Below, piece after piece: positions 1 through 5,125 of a stretch of DNA of 5,125 nucleotides. Numbering within the stretch: the first letter of the stretch is position 1; each line of letters starts with the position of its first letter. Below the pieces are notes generated by a model. The model saw only the letters and a list, made by a program, of their open reading frames with translations. It had not been told where the DNA came from and did no database searches. A program made the position numbers and the translations under genes. Source of the stretch: Planctomycetota bacterium (GTDB taxonomy: Bacteria; Planctomycetota; GCA-002687715; DRQF01); assembly GCA_024275615.1 (NCBI GenBank), contig JAJRYU010000438.1:1-5125 (forward strand), read 5' to 3'.

Positions 1-8
1 CGGGGGGA

Positions 9-25
9 AGCGCCGAAGAGGCGCT
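9..25. repeat. Short GC-rich hairpin
   Basis: AGCGCC and GGCGCT form a perfect 6-bp stem around the 5-base loop GAAGA. No T-run follows on either strand, so a Rho-independent terminator is not supported. It lies 15 bases from a second hairpin, suggesting a structured intergenic repeat or the 3' region of a gene beyond the left edge. Confidence 0.45.
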
Positions 26-40
26 AAGGACACAGCCCAA

Positions 41-59
41 GACAGGGCTCCGCCCTGTC
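41..59. repeat. Perfect 8-bp palindromic hairpin, REP-like
   Basis: GACAGGGC (41-48) and GCCCTGTC (52-59) are exact inverse complements around a TCC loop. The compact GC-rich form resembles the palindromic units of bacterial REP-type intergenic repeats, but only one full copy is in the window. Fourteen bases of the same sequence recur at 2290-2303 inside the lipoprotein gene, without the second arm. There is no following T-run. Assignment as a repeat family is inference from shape only. Confidence 0.4.
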
Positions 60-88
60 CCGGGTCCCACAAGCAAAGACTGTGCTCG

Positions 89-134
89 TGGGGAATTATA
101 ATTGTCGTCAATGGGGAATTATACTTGTCGCTGA
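89..134. repeat. Two adjacent 23-bp direct repeats
   Basis: Copy 1 is 89-111 and copy 2 is 112-134, directly abutting. They share the 12-mer TGGGGAATTATA (89-100 and 112-123) and then TTGTCG (102-107 and 125-130), giving 19 of 23 identical positions. Copy 1 also contains the perfect palindrome AATTATAATT (94-103). The spacing is about two helical turns, so both copies would face the same side of the DNA, as expected for cooperative protein binding. IS21-family element ends begin with TG and carry internal repeated transposase-binding sites of about this size, so an orphan or decayed IS21-type end is one reading; an operator is another. No transposase gene and no inverse partner end are in the window. 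Confidence 0.55.
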
Positions 135-504
135 ACAGCTTGCCACAGAATTCCCATCGATTGCAGGGGTTTTCGAGAAACGACCCAGAACCGCCTCCTC
201 ATGATCGCCTGCCATTGGATTCGATTGGATTCCGAAATAGGGCTGCAGAGTTCTCATCCGCAAGAAGACAATGCTCCCTTTCTTGAAACGAATTCTTCAT
301 CTTAAGGGCAGCGATCGTGAGCTGAGAGGTCTAGGGCCAATTCTGCTCAAATTCCTGTGGCTTGAATAATATTCTCTCCACGTCGCTTTCTTGCGCATCT
401 TTGATGGCTCAAATGACGATTTACGGATATGCTTTCCTCTGCATGCAAGATTGCAAACTCCAGCCAAGGAAACGCGGTGAAGACTGTTTAGTGAAAGTGC
501 GCCC

Positions 505-2136
505 ATGAGCGAGCAAAGAGGCCCTCAGAAACCCGTTTCGGAAGATGGAGAAAAAGACGTTCAGCAGGTTGACGATGTTGAATCAACGCTCCCGAACCAC
601 GAGACTGGCACACACGAACTCCCCTCTCTCGACAGCCCTAATCAGCCAACGCTCCTCAAGTCATTTCTATTGGTCGCACTGCTCGTCTTCCTGGTCGTAT
701 CGAACGTCCTCCGATTTTGGCACATTGAAAACGATCCTCCATTCGGCATCGTCACAAGATCCGGCAGCATCTTGACGGATGAAGGTTGGTACCTAAAAGC
801 CTCGGCGAATCAGGCGAAATTTGGTTTTAGAGCTGGTGAGTATGATCTCGTTTGGTTCTCACATAATGCCGTTTTCTCCTTGGTTAACTATGCAGCATTC
901 ACGGCATTCTCCCCATCCTTGGCCACAGCTCGTATTCTCTCAGCGTCAATGGGGATCATCTGCTTGATGTTCTTCTATAACATTTGCCGCCGCGTTACTG
1001 GGCAACTGCTGTCTCTCGCAGCGTGTTGTGCGGTATCAGGAAGTATTTCCTTATTTGCCTTCTCAAGAATCGCCCTCGTCGAGCCCATCGGAACTACTTT
1101 TCTCCTGGGCTCCATGTTTTTCTGGATCTTCTTTGGGCGACGAAAATGGGGAGTTCTTGTTGCGCTTCTATTTGTCGTACTAGCCTATTTGACCAAGGCA
1201 TCATTCGTCTGGGGATTTCCCTTACTGGGGATTCTCCTCCTGGGTGAGGCTTTTTTGGCTTACAAAGAAAAGAACCTCCGTTTCGCCCTGTTCGTGCTGA
1301 GTAGCTTTGCTCTTGCGGTGGTGGGGACAATGTGGCTCCAACAGTATCTCATCGATCATTCTGGTTTCAGCGGCAAGTTATTCCAGGAATGGCATGTTGC
1401 TGGCCGAAAAACACAGTTGGCCAGGAGCAATTTGCTCTTGAACGAAATTGGCATGGTCGCTCGCAGTTTCTACGTGAACCAGTATCCAGTGTTTTTCTTA
1501 ACTGGCCTGTACGCCTCTTTCCTCTTGGTTAGAAACGGCAGAGCTCGAGAATTTCTGAAGTGTGACCGAGCGACGTACGCGATGGTCTTGTTTGCTCTCG
1601 GAGGACACTCCTTTTTCGGCATGTTTCCTGAGCAGCCCCCTCGTTATTTCTTCTTCGCTGGTTTTCCTCTTGTGTATCTGGCACTCGTCTTGACGCGCTC
1701 GCTCTTGACCCCTCGACTTCATTTGCGAGCTTTCTTTTTCCTCTTCGTTTTGCAAATCTCTCTTCAAGTACCACTCTATTATGAGTGGATGGTCAGAGAC
1801 CCTGGTCTTCAGGCCTACGAAGTTCATCAGGAAGTCGCCAAAAGAGTTCTTCAGCTGGATTCACGGCGACCTTGCCCGCTTATCGGTGGGATCTCATCAA
1901 CCGTGGGACTTCTCAACGAAGACATCCTGCCGCTGGACTACCAACGGGCTTTTTTGAACGAACGCCTTGAACACCACCACCCCATGTTCATTTTCGATCT
2001 TCAAACAAAAGTCGAGCAGCTCCCCTCAAACGAGCTCGTCGAGTCTGTGAGAATCCTAGGCGTATACGACATCATGCGGAACTATGTACATAGGCAACCG
2101 CACGTCCTCGCGCAGATCATCTACAAGAACCCCTAA
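505..2136 (+). CDS. GT-C fold membrane glycosyltransferase, family 39 (PMT/ArnT)-like
   Basis: This 543-residue protein has about 11-12 hydrophobic segments between residues 52 and 425, then a soluble tail of about 118 residues. Motifs fit polyprenyl-phosphate-sugar-dependent GT-C enzymes: TDEGWY (91-96) just after the first membrane segment, where the acidic pair is the usual catalytic/metal site; FSRIALVEP (186-194), resembling the family's R...(D/E)P loop; LTKAS (229-233); and PRYFF (379-383), resembling the conserved RY motif. Such enzymes move a sugar from a lipid-linked donor to lipid, protein or glycan outside the cytoplasmic membrane; donor and acceptor cannot be read here. The first 50 residues are unusual: hydrophilic with about 11 acidic and 3 basic residues, predicted cytoplasmic. 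ATG 505 is chosen because an in-frame TGA lies at 478-480 and the first membrane segment needs this start; no clear Shine-Dalgarno is seen. It is monocistronic in the window and converges on the minus-strand block. Confidence 0.85.
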   Translation: MSEQRGPQKPVSEDGEKDVQQVDDVESTLPNHETGTHELPSLDSPNQPTLLKSFLLVALLVFLVVSNVLRFWHIENDPPFGIVTRSGSILTDEGWYLKASANQAKFGFRAGEYDLVWFSHNAVFSLVNYAAFTAFSPSLATARILSASMGIICLMFFYNICRRVTGQLLSLAACCAVSGSISLFAFSRIALVEPIGTTFLLGSMFFWIFFGRRKWGVLVALLFVVLAYLTKASFVWGFPLLGILLLGEAFLAYKEKNLRFALFVLSSFALAVVGTMWLQQYLIDHSGFSGKLFQEWHVAGRKTQLARSNLLLNEIGMVARSFYVNQYPVFFLTGLYASFLLVRNGRAREFLKCDRATYAMVLFALGGHSFFGMFPEQPPRYFFFAGFPLVYLALVLTRSLLTPRLHLRAFFFLFVLQISLQVPLYYEWMVRDPGLQAYEVHQEVAKRVLQLDSRRPCPLIGGISSTVGLLNEDILPLDYQRAFLNERLEHHHPMFIFDLQTKVEQLPSNELVESVRILGVYDIMRNYVHRQPHVLAQIIYKNP

Positions 2137-2219
2137 CCCAAGTTGCAAGGAAGCCCTGCGCATTGAGAATCGGGTTTGTTGGAGGCAAGCAAGACTCCTT
2201 GACGCCTGGGGCCGCAATC
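2137..2219. other. Short convergent intergenic gap
   Basis: These 83 bases separate the 3' ends of the glycosyltransferase and lipoprotein genes, which point at each other. A bidirectional terminator would be expected, but I see only weak imperfect pairing, such as AGGCAAG (2192-2198 region) with CTT..GCCT downstream, and no T-run on either strand. Termination here may be Rho-dependent or lie inside a coding end. Confidence 0.4.
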
Positions 2220-2690
2220 CTAGCGGACGCTGTCCTCTTTCCAGCCTTCTTTGGGATGGAGGCGGCGATGGAGGGCGACGCGGAAACGGGACAGGGCTCC
2301 GCCATCTGCTTCCGCATCTTCCCAGTCGGCTTCTGAAGATGATTGAGGGTTGACTTGTTCCGTATTGATCTGCTTCTCTTCTTTGACGTTGACGGAAAAC
2401 CCTTCCACCTCATCACCATCAAGGGTGACGATTAGGCGTTCACGATAGCCGTGATGTGACATGACCGAGAGGTGTTCGTTCCAGTCTGTCGTCATCACCC
2501 GGGTGCCAAAATTGGCATCGTCGATACTGAAGTACTTGCCTAAGGCCACTTCAATCTGCTCCCACATGAATTCGGCTGAGTGCTGGTACTTCAGCTCCCA
2601 ATCATCTTCAAAATGTTGCGGACTGCTACTGCAGCTGCACAAAAGACCAAGGACTAGGAGAATGAGCAGAGACTTAGCGGAAACTAACAT
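2220..2690 (-). CDS. Small predicted lipoprotein of unknown function
   Basis: The 156-residue product begins with a lipoprotein signal: K6, a hydrophobic core at 8-17, then L17-C18-S19-C20, so Cys20 is the likely lipidated residue. The mature part of about 137 residues is hydrophilic and acidic. Residues 63-90 have an alternating pattern (TRVMTTDWNEHLSVM, then GYRERLIVTLDGD) that suggests beta strands around a TDW motif; 105-130 is a low-complexity acidic stretch rich in E, Q, S and N; and 131-145 looks like a basic amphipathic helix. I recognise no named family. The style resembles short conserved lipoproteins of Planctomycetota, and the TDW element is faintly like BamC-type envelope lipoproteins, but neither is established. 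ATG 2690 gives the complete signal peptide, with AGGAAAGG about 10 bases upstream as a plausible ribosome site. It lies 43 bp after der on the same strand and probably shares its transcript. Confidence 0.8.
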   Translation of the reverse strand: MLVSAKSLLILLVLGLLCSCSSSPQHFEDDWELKYQHSAEFMWEQIEVALGKYFSIDDANFGTRVMTTDWNEHLSVMSHHGYRERLIVTLDGDEVEGFSVNVKEEKQINTEQVNPQSSSEADWEDAEADGGALSRFRVALHRRLHPKEGWKEDSVR

Positions 2691-2733
2691 GAGGTCGTAA
2701 CCTTTCCTTTAGGCAAGCCACAAGCATCGCGTA

Positions 2734-4068
2734 TCAGTCGTGGAATCGCGAAGCCCGTCTTCGGAAGAATACGTGAACAGGAATCTCTTCAAAGTCGAAT
2801 GCTTCTCGCAGACGATTCTCAATGTAACGGCGATAGTTTGATGGAAACAGGGATGTCTCGTTGACGAAAACGACAAAAGTGGGAGGCGATCGGTCCACTT
2901 GGGTGGTAAAGAAGATTTTAGCCTTGTATCCATATTTGCCACCTGGCTTTTTGCGCTCAAAAGCCGACTCGATGGTCCGATTGAGTTCACCTGTGGTGAC
3001 CCGGATCGTCGACTGTTTGTGAAGCTCAAAAGCAACATCAATGGCATGTTCAACACGCGAACCTTCTATAGCAGAAACAATGACAACAGGTGCAAAATGT
3101 AGTCCGGGCAGCTTCTTCTCGACGTATTCGGCAAAATCGCCGGTCTCGATCTTTTCGCGAGCCAGATCCCACTTGTTGATTACGATCACACATGGCTTGC
3201 CGGTTTCGACAATCTGCATGGCAATTTTCTTGTCGACTTGGGAAATGTCGGTTGTCGGATCAATCACAAAGAAGACGATGTCAGACCGGCGGATAGCCGC
3301 TTCGCTGCGCGCCTGGCTATAGAATTCAATCGAACTCTTGACGCGATTCTTCTTCATGATACCGGCTGTATCAATAGCGACCAGTTTGCGGCCTTTGTAT
3401 TCGACCGGAACATCAACGGCGTCCCTGGTCGTGCCGGCAATGTCGCTCACAATCACCCGGCCCTCCCCAGCCAAGAGATTGAGAATGGTCGATTTGCCGA
3501 CATTTCTCTTGCCGACAAAGGCGACCCGAGGGATTTCAGGGTCAACACCTTCGTCACCCCACCCCGCGTCCTCGTCAAGCAGCGAAAAAGCCGCTTCCAG
3601 AGTTTCTTGAACGCCGATCTCTTCCTTAGTGGAGAGAATCAGGGGTTCGCCAAATCCCAACCGCAGAAATTCAGCGGCCAAATGGTTCTTGCTGGGATGG
3701 TCGATCTTGTTGGCACAAAGCACAATGGGCTTTTGCAATTTGCGCAGTTGCCTAGCAACACGTTCATCCAAGGGAGTAAGGCCATCTTTGGCATCAACAA
3801 GAAAAATCAGACAGTCGGCAAGATGGAGGGCGACATCAATTTGGGTTTCAATGTCTTCGTCGAGTTTCTCCTCGTCGACAACACCGATACCTCCCGTATC
3901 CATCAAGATGGCGTTGCGATCGCCGCAATAGACCTCAACGGAGACGCGATCGCGGGTCACGCCAGGCGTGGCTTCTACGATAGAAATACGGCGTCCGATG
4001 GCGGCGTTCAAATAAGAAGATTTGCCGACGTTCGGTCGTCCGACGATGGCAATTGTTGGCAAGCTCAT
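2734..4068 (-). CDS. der: Ribosome assembly GTPase Der (EngA)
   Basis: Der is an essential bacterial GTPase with two tandem G domains and a KH-like domain; it binds the 50S subunit and is needed for its late maturation. The 444-residue length is normal. G domain 1: P-loop GRPNVGKS (10-17), ATPGVTRD switch I (33-40), DTGG (57-60), NKID (120-123) and a G5-like STK (146-148). G domain 2: P-loop GKRNVGKS (186-193), AGTTRD (211-216), DTAG (233-236), NKWD (298-301) and SA (332-333). The KH-like domain runs from about 350 to the end, with PGGKYGYKAK and the typical close PVHVFFRRR (430-438). All nucleotide-binding motifs are intact. The second P-loop has KR where GRPNVGKS is usual; I regard this as a lineage variant. 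The start ATG overlaps the queE stop by 4 bp (ATGA), implying translational coupling. Identification is firm. Confidence 0.97.
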   Translation of the reverse strand: MSLPTIAIVGRPNVGKSSYLNAAIGRRISIVEATPGVTRDRVSVEVYCGDRNAILMDTGGIGVVDEEKLDEDIETQIDVALHLADCLIFLVDAKDGLTPLDERVARQLRKLQKPIVLCANKIDHPSKNHLAAEFLRLGFGEPLILSTKEEIGVQETLEAAFSLLDEDAGWGDEGVDPEIPRVAFVGKRNVGKSTILNLLAGEGRVIVSDIAGTTRDAVDVPVEYKGRKLVAIDTAGIMKKNRVKSSIEFYSQARSEAAIRRSDIVFFVIDPTTDISQVDKKIAMQIVETGKPCVIVINKWDLAREKIETGDFAEYVEKKLPGLHFAPVVIVSAIEGSRVEHAIDVAFELHKQSTIRVTTGELNRTIESAFERKKPGGKYGYKAKIFFTTQVDRSPPTFVVFVNETSLFPSNYRRYIENRLREAFDFEEIPVHVFFRRRASRFHD

Positions 4069-4829
4069 AGCTGATTCAACATTTTGTGGGTTTGAGGGAT
4101 CACGACGACGTTTGGCAACATTCCACGTGCCACCTGGTCGAGCCTAAGCAAACGATCGGGACGCGGAGGAACACCACAGCCAGCAAAAGGTGTTACTGGC
4201 TGCAACACGGTCTTGGTATTCGGCGCGACGTCGCGCACGACGCTGAGGGCGGTGAGAAGCTCCTCCTCACTGGTCTCTTCGCAAAGTACGATCTTCACAA
4301 AAACACTCAGGTTGGCGTTTGAGATAGCTGCCAAGAAACGACGGTTGTTTTCGAATTGGGGAGCAAAACCCGTTGCCGACTCGATCTTGATGTCCATGCC
4401 AACCAAATCGATGTCACCAAGAACCGATTCAAGCTCGGTCACCAGATGGCCATCTGTCTCAAGATAAAATGGTAACTCGGCGCGGTCGAGAAGAGGCCGC
4501 AGAGCAGAGATCGTTCGCGCGTGAAGCAGAGGCTCACCTCCGGTCAAGGCTAGGGAGTGATGCATACCTTGGGGCTGCGCCAGTCTCTGAATCCAAGTAG
4601 CGAGCTGCGCAACCGAGATCGGATTCTCATGTCTTTCGAAATCCCGAAGAGCTGTCTTGGCTTCGATCTTGCAGTGGCTCACCGGGACGTGACACAAGGG
4701 GGTGTCACAATAGTCACACTTCACATCACACTTGCCGAATCGCACGAAAATCTGGCGCTGCCCAATAATTGGACCTTCTCCTTGAATGGCAGAGAAGAGT
4801 TCGATGAGCTCGCAGTTCGTTGAAGTCAT
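4065..4829 (-). CDS. queE: 7-carboxy-7-deazaguanine synthase QueE (radical SAM)
   Basis: QueE converts 6-carboxytetrahydropterin to 7-carboxy-7-deazaguanine using S-adenosylmethionine, a [4Fe-4S] cluster and Mg2+, in the cytoplasm, as a step toward preQ0 and queuosine. The 254-residue protein has the family opening FSAIQGEGP (12-20), the cluster motif C34-x3-C38-x2-C41, then C-D-T with T43 at the usual metal-binding position, TGGEP (96-100) of the SAM-binding site, LETDG (123-127), DIK (146-148) and a C-terminal PQTHKML (245-251). Extra cysteines (C46, C53) follow the cluster motif and may be incidental. ATG 4829 is the first usable start: the frame is open upstream to a TGA, with no ATG, GTG or TTG in between. 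No Shine-Dalgarno is evident. It is the first gene of the minus-strand block and overlaps der. queC, queD and queF are not in the window, so the pathway must be completed elsewhere. Confidence 0.95.
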   Translation of the reverse strand: MTSTNCELIELFSAIQGEGPIIGQRQIFVRFGKCDVKCDYCDTPLCHVPVSHCKIEAKTALRDFERHENPISVAQLATWIQRLAQPQGMHHSLALTGGEPLLHARTISALRPLLDRAELPFYLETDGHLVTELESVLGDIDLVGMDIKIESATGFAPQFENNRRFLAAISNANLSVFVKIVLCEETSEEELLTALSVVRDVAPNTKTVLQPVTPFAGCGVPPRPDRLLRLDQVARGMLPNVVVIPQTHKMLNQL

Positions 4830-4986
4830 GAGAGAAAATGTAGGACGGCTAAAATGGGAGATCCCAGCGAAGAGATTTATCTTGCTGGGACTGATGGTTG
4901 CTTGGGATTCGAGGCCAGGACTTTCAACTCAGAAGATAGATGCGCTCGGCGAAAGTAGAGATCAGTCGTTGACTGGGTACCGAAAC
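4830..4986. other. queE upstream region
   Basis: About 157 bases lie between the queE start and the terminator of the preceding transcript, so the promoter for the queE-der-lipoprotein block should be here. A minus-strand TTGAAA occurs at 4927-4922, but the sequence 17 bases further on (CAAGCA) is a poor -10, so I do not call a promoter. The imperfect hairpin at 4862-4890 is the only structured element seen. Confidence 0.4.
4862..4890 (-). promoter_or_regulatory. Imperfect hairpin in the queE leader
   Basis: TCCCAGC (4862-4868) and GCTGGGA (4884-4890) are perfect 7-bp arms. Inside them AAGA (4870-4873) pairs with TCTT (4880-4883), leaving one bulged G (4869) and a 6-base loop. The whole 29-base structure sits 33-61 bases upstream of the queE ATG. 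It has no T-run and so is not a terminator. It does not match the preQ1 riboswitch layouts I know. It could be an operator, an mRNA leader structure or chance. Confidence 0.4.
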
Positions 4987-5035
4987 AAAAAACCGAAGAA
5001 AAGAGCCGACGGGACGTCGGCGCTCCCAGCTTCGG
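4987..5035 (-). terminator. Rho-independent terminator on the minus strand
   Basis: Read on the minus strand, GCCGACG (5021-5015), a TCC loop and CGTCGGC (5011-5005) form a 7-bp GC-rich stem followed by TCTTTT. An outer stem, CCGAAG (5035-5030) with CTTCGG (4998-4993), encloses it and is followed at once by six T residues (4992-4987). Either stem fits a strong intrinsic terminator. It would end a minus-strand transcript entering from beyond the right edge, insulating it from queE about 160 bases downstream. Confidence 0.75.
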
Positions 5036-5125
5036 ACTGAAACATTGCCCCATGTCCCGGCCACGGGTCGACAATTTGTCCAAGGTCTCAACGACGGATT
5101 GGTTTTCTTGCGCTGGGCCCAGCCA
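5036..5125. other. Right edge, possible 3' end of a minus-strand gene
   Basis: The terminator at 4987-5035 implies a minus-strand gene to the right. One candidate is a frame that ends with TGA at 5090-5088, about 50 bases before the terminator; only 11 codons are visible, ending with a basic KPIRR. Another minus frame stays open through the terminator to 4877, which makes it less likely to be real. On the plus strand an ATG at 5052 opens a frame of 24 codons to the edge with no recognisable content. The window does not settle which, if any, is a gene. Confidence 0.25.

Larger units (their letters stand above)
1..504. other. Non-coding left flank, about 500 bp
   Basis: I see no convincing gene here. 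Open frames are short; one lies antisense across the start of the downstream gene and has no recognisable domain or plausible composition. The first 60 bases are GC-rich and hairpin-forming, positions 89-134 carry two 23-bp direct repeats, and 135-504 is more mixed in composition. A small tandem duplication (ATTGGATTC twice, 10-bp period) lies at 214-233. The last 370 bases may include the promoter of the gene at 505, but I could not find a -35/-10 pair of good quality with normal spacing. The region could be a degraded mobile-element remnant or simply a long intergenic space. Confidence 0.6.

Noticed and set aside
107..255. Short minus-strand open frame ending in the 23-bp repeats, considered as a decayed IstB C-terminus
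   Set aside because: Only a few residues resemble the end of IstB-type proteins, and the last codons simply translate the repeat. The similarity is too weak to call a pseudogene.
344..372. Promoter with TAATAT (367-372) before the glycosyltransferase gene
   Set aside because: The -10 is acceptable but no recognisable -35 lies at normal spacing, and it is over 130 bases from the start codon.
297..506. Minus-strand open frame across the start of the glycosyltransferase gene
   Set aside because: Short, R/S-rich, no domain, no ribosome site, and it overlaps a well-supported start.
1498..1827. Minus-strand open frame inside the glycosyltransferase gene
   Set aside because: Its low-complexity K/E/R/S content is the reverse complement of codons for hydrophobic membrane segments.
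2290..2303. Fourteen-base match to the palindrome at 41-54
   Set aside because: It lacks the second arm and lies in an intact reading frame; a chance match is plausible.
3238..4074. Long plus-strand open frame of 278 codons opposite der
   Set aside because: It lies entirely antisense to der, whose motifs are complete. Its translation shows no domain, and long antisense frames are a common by-product of codon use in such genes.
4830..4861. preQ1 riboswitch before queE
   Set aside because: No short pseudoknot layout or A-rich tail of the known preQ1 classes is visible between the hairpin and the start codon.
4877..5083. Minus-strand open frame at the right edge
   Set aside because: It runs through the strong terminator at 4987-5035 and into the queE leader, has no domain and has no ATG at its apparent start.
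1..5125. CRISPR array, tRNA, rRNA, prophage or defence genes
   Set aside because: No spaced identical repeats, cloverleaf sequences, rRNA segments, integrase or nuclease motifs were seen on either strand.

Overview
This window is ordinary chromosomal DNA of roughly balanced base composition, carrying four complete protein genes and two non-coding flanks. The likely source is a Planctomycetota-type bacterium. That assignment is an inference from three things: a Der GTPase whose second P-loop reads GKRNVGKS, a small lipoprotein of a style I associate with that phylum, and weak or absent Shine-Dalgarno sequences. No rRNA, tRNA or other phylogenetic marker is present to confirm it.

Layout. Positions 1-504 hold no convincing gene. 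They contain a cluster of GC-rich hairpins (9-59) and two adjacent 23-bp direct repeats (89-134), which could be a transposon end or a protein-binding site. A plus-strand gene (505-2136) encodes a polytopic membrane protein that looks like a GT-C fold, family 39-type (PMT/ArnT-like) glycosyltransferase. It converges, across 83 bp, on a minus-strand block of three genes read right to left: queE (4829-4065), der (4068-2734) and a small lipoprotein gene (2690-2220). queE and der overlap by the 4-bp ATGA arrangement, and the lipoprotein gene starts 43 bp after der, so the three could be one operon. Positions 4830-5125 hold a queE leader with an imperfect hairpin and, at 4987-5035, a good Rho-independent terminator that acts on the minus strand for a gene lying mostly beyond the right edge.

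Functions. QueE is the radical-SAM enzyme that makes 7-carboxy-7-deazaguanine for queuosine-type 7-deazapurines. Der is the tandem-GTPase factor for 50S ribosome assembly. The two share a translation theme (tRNA modification and ribosome maturation). The lipoprotein has no recognised function. The glycosyltransferase stands alone and probably moves sugar from a lipid-linked donor on the outer face of the cytoplasmic membrane, with unknown acceptor.

I did not find a convincing new biological system. The items most worth checking are the 23-bp tandem repeat, the queE leader hairpin, the queE-der-lipoprotein linkage and the uncharacterised lipoprotein.
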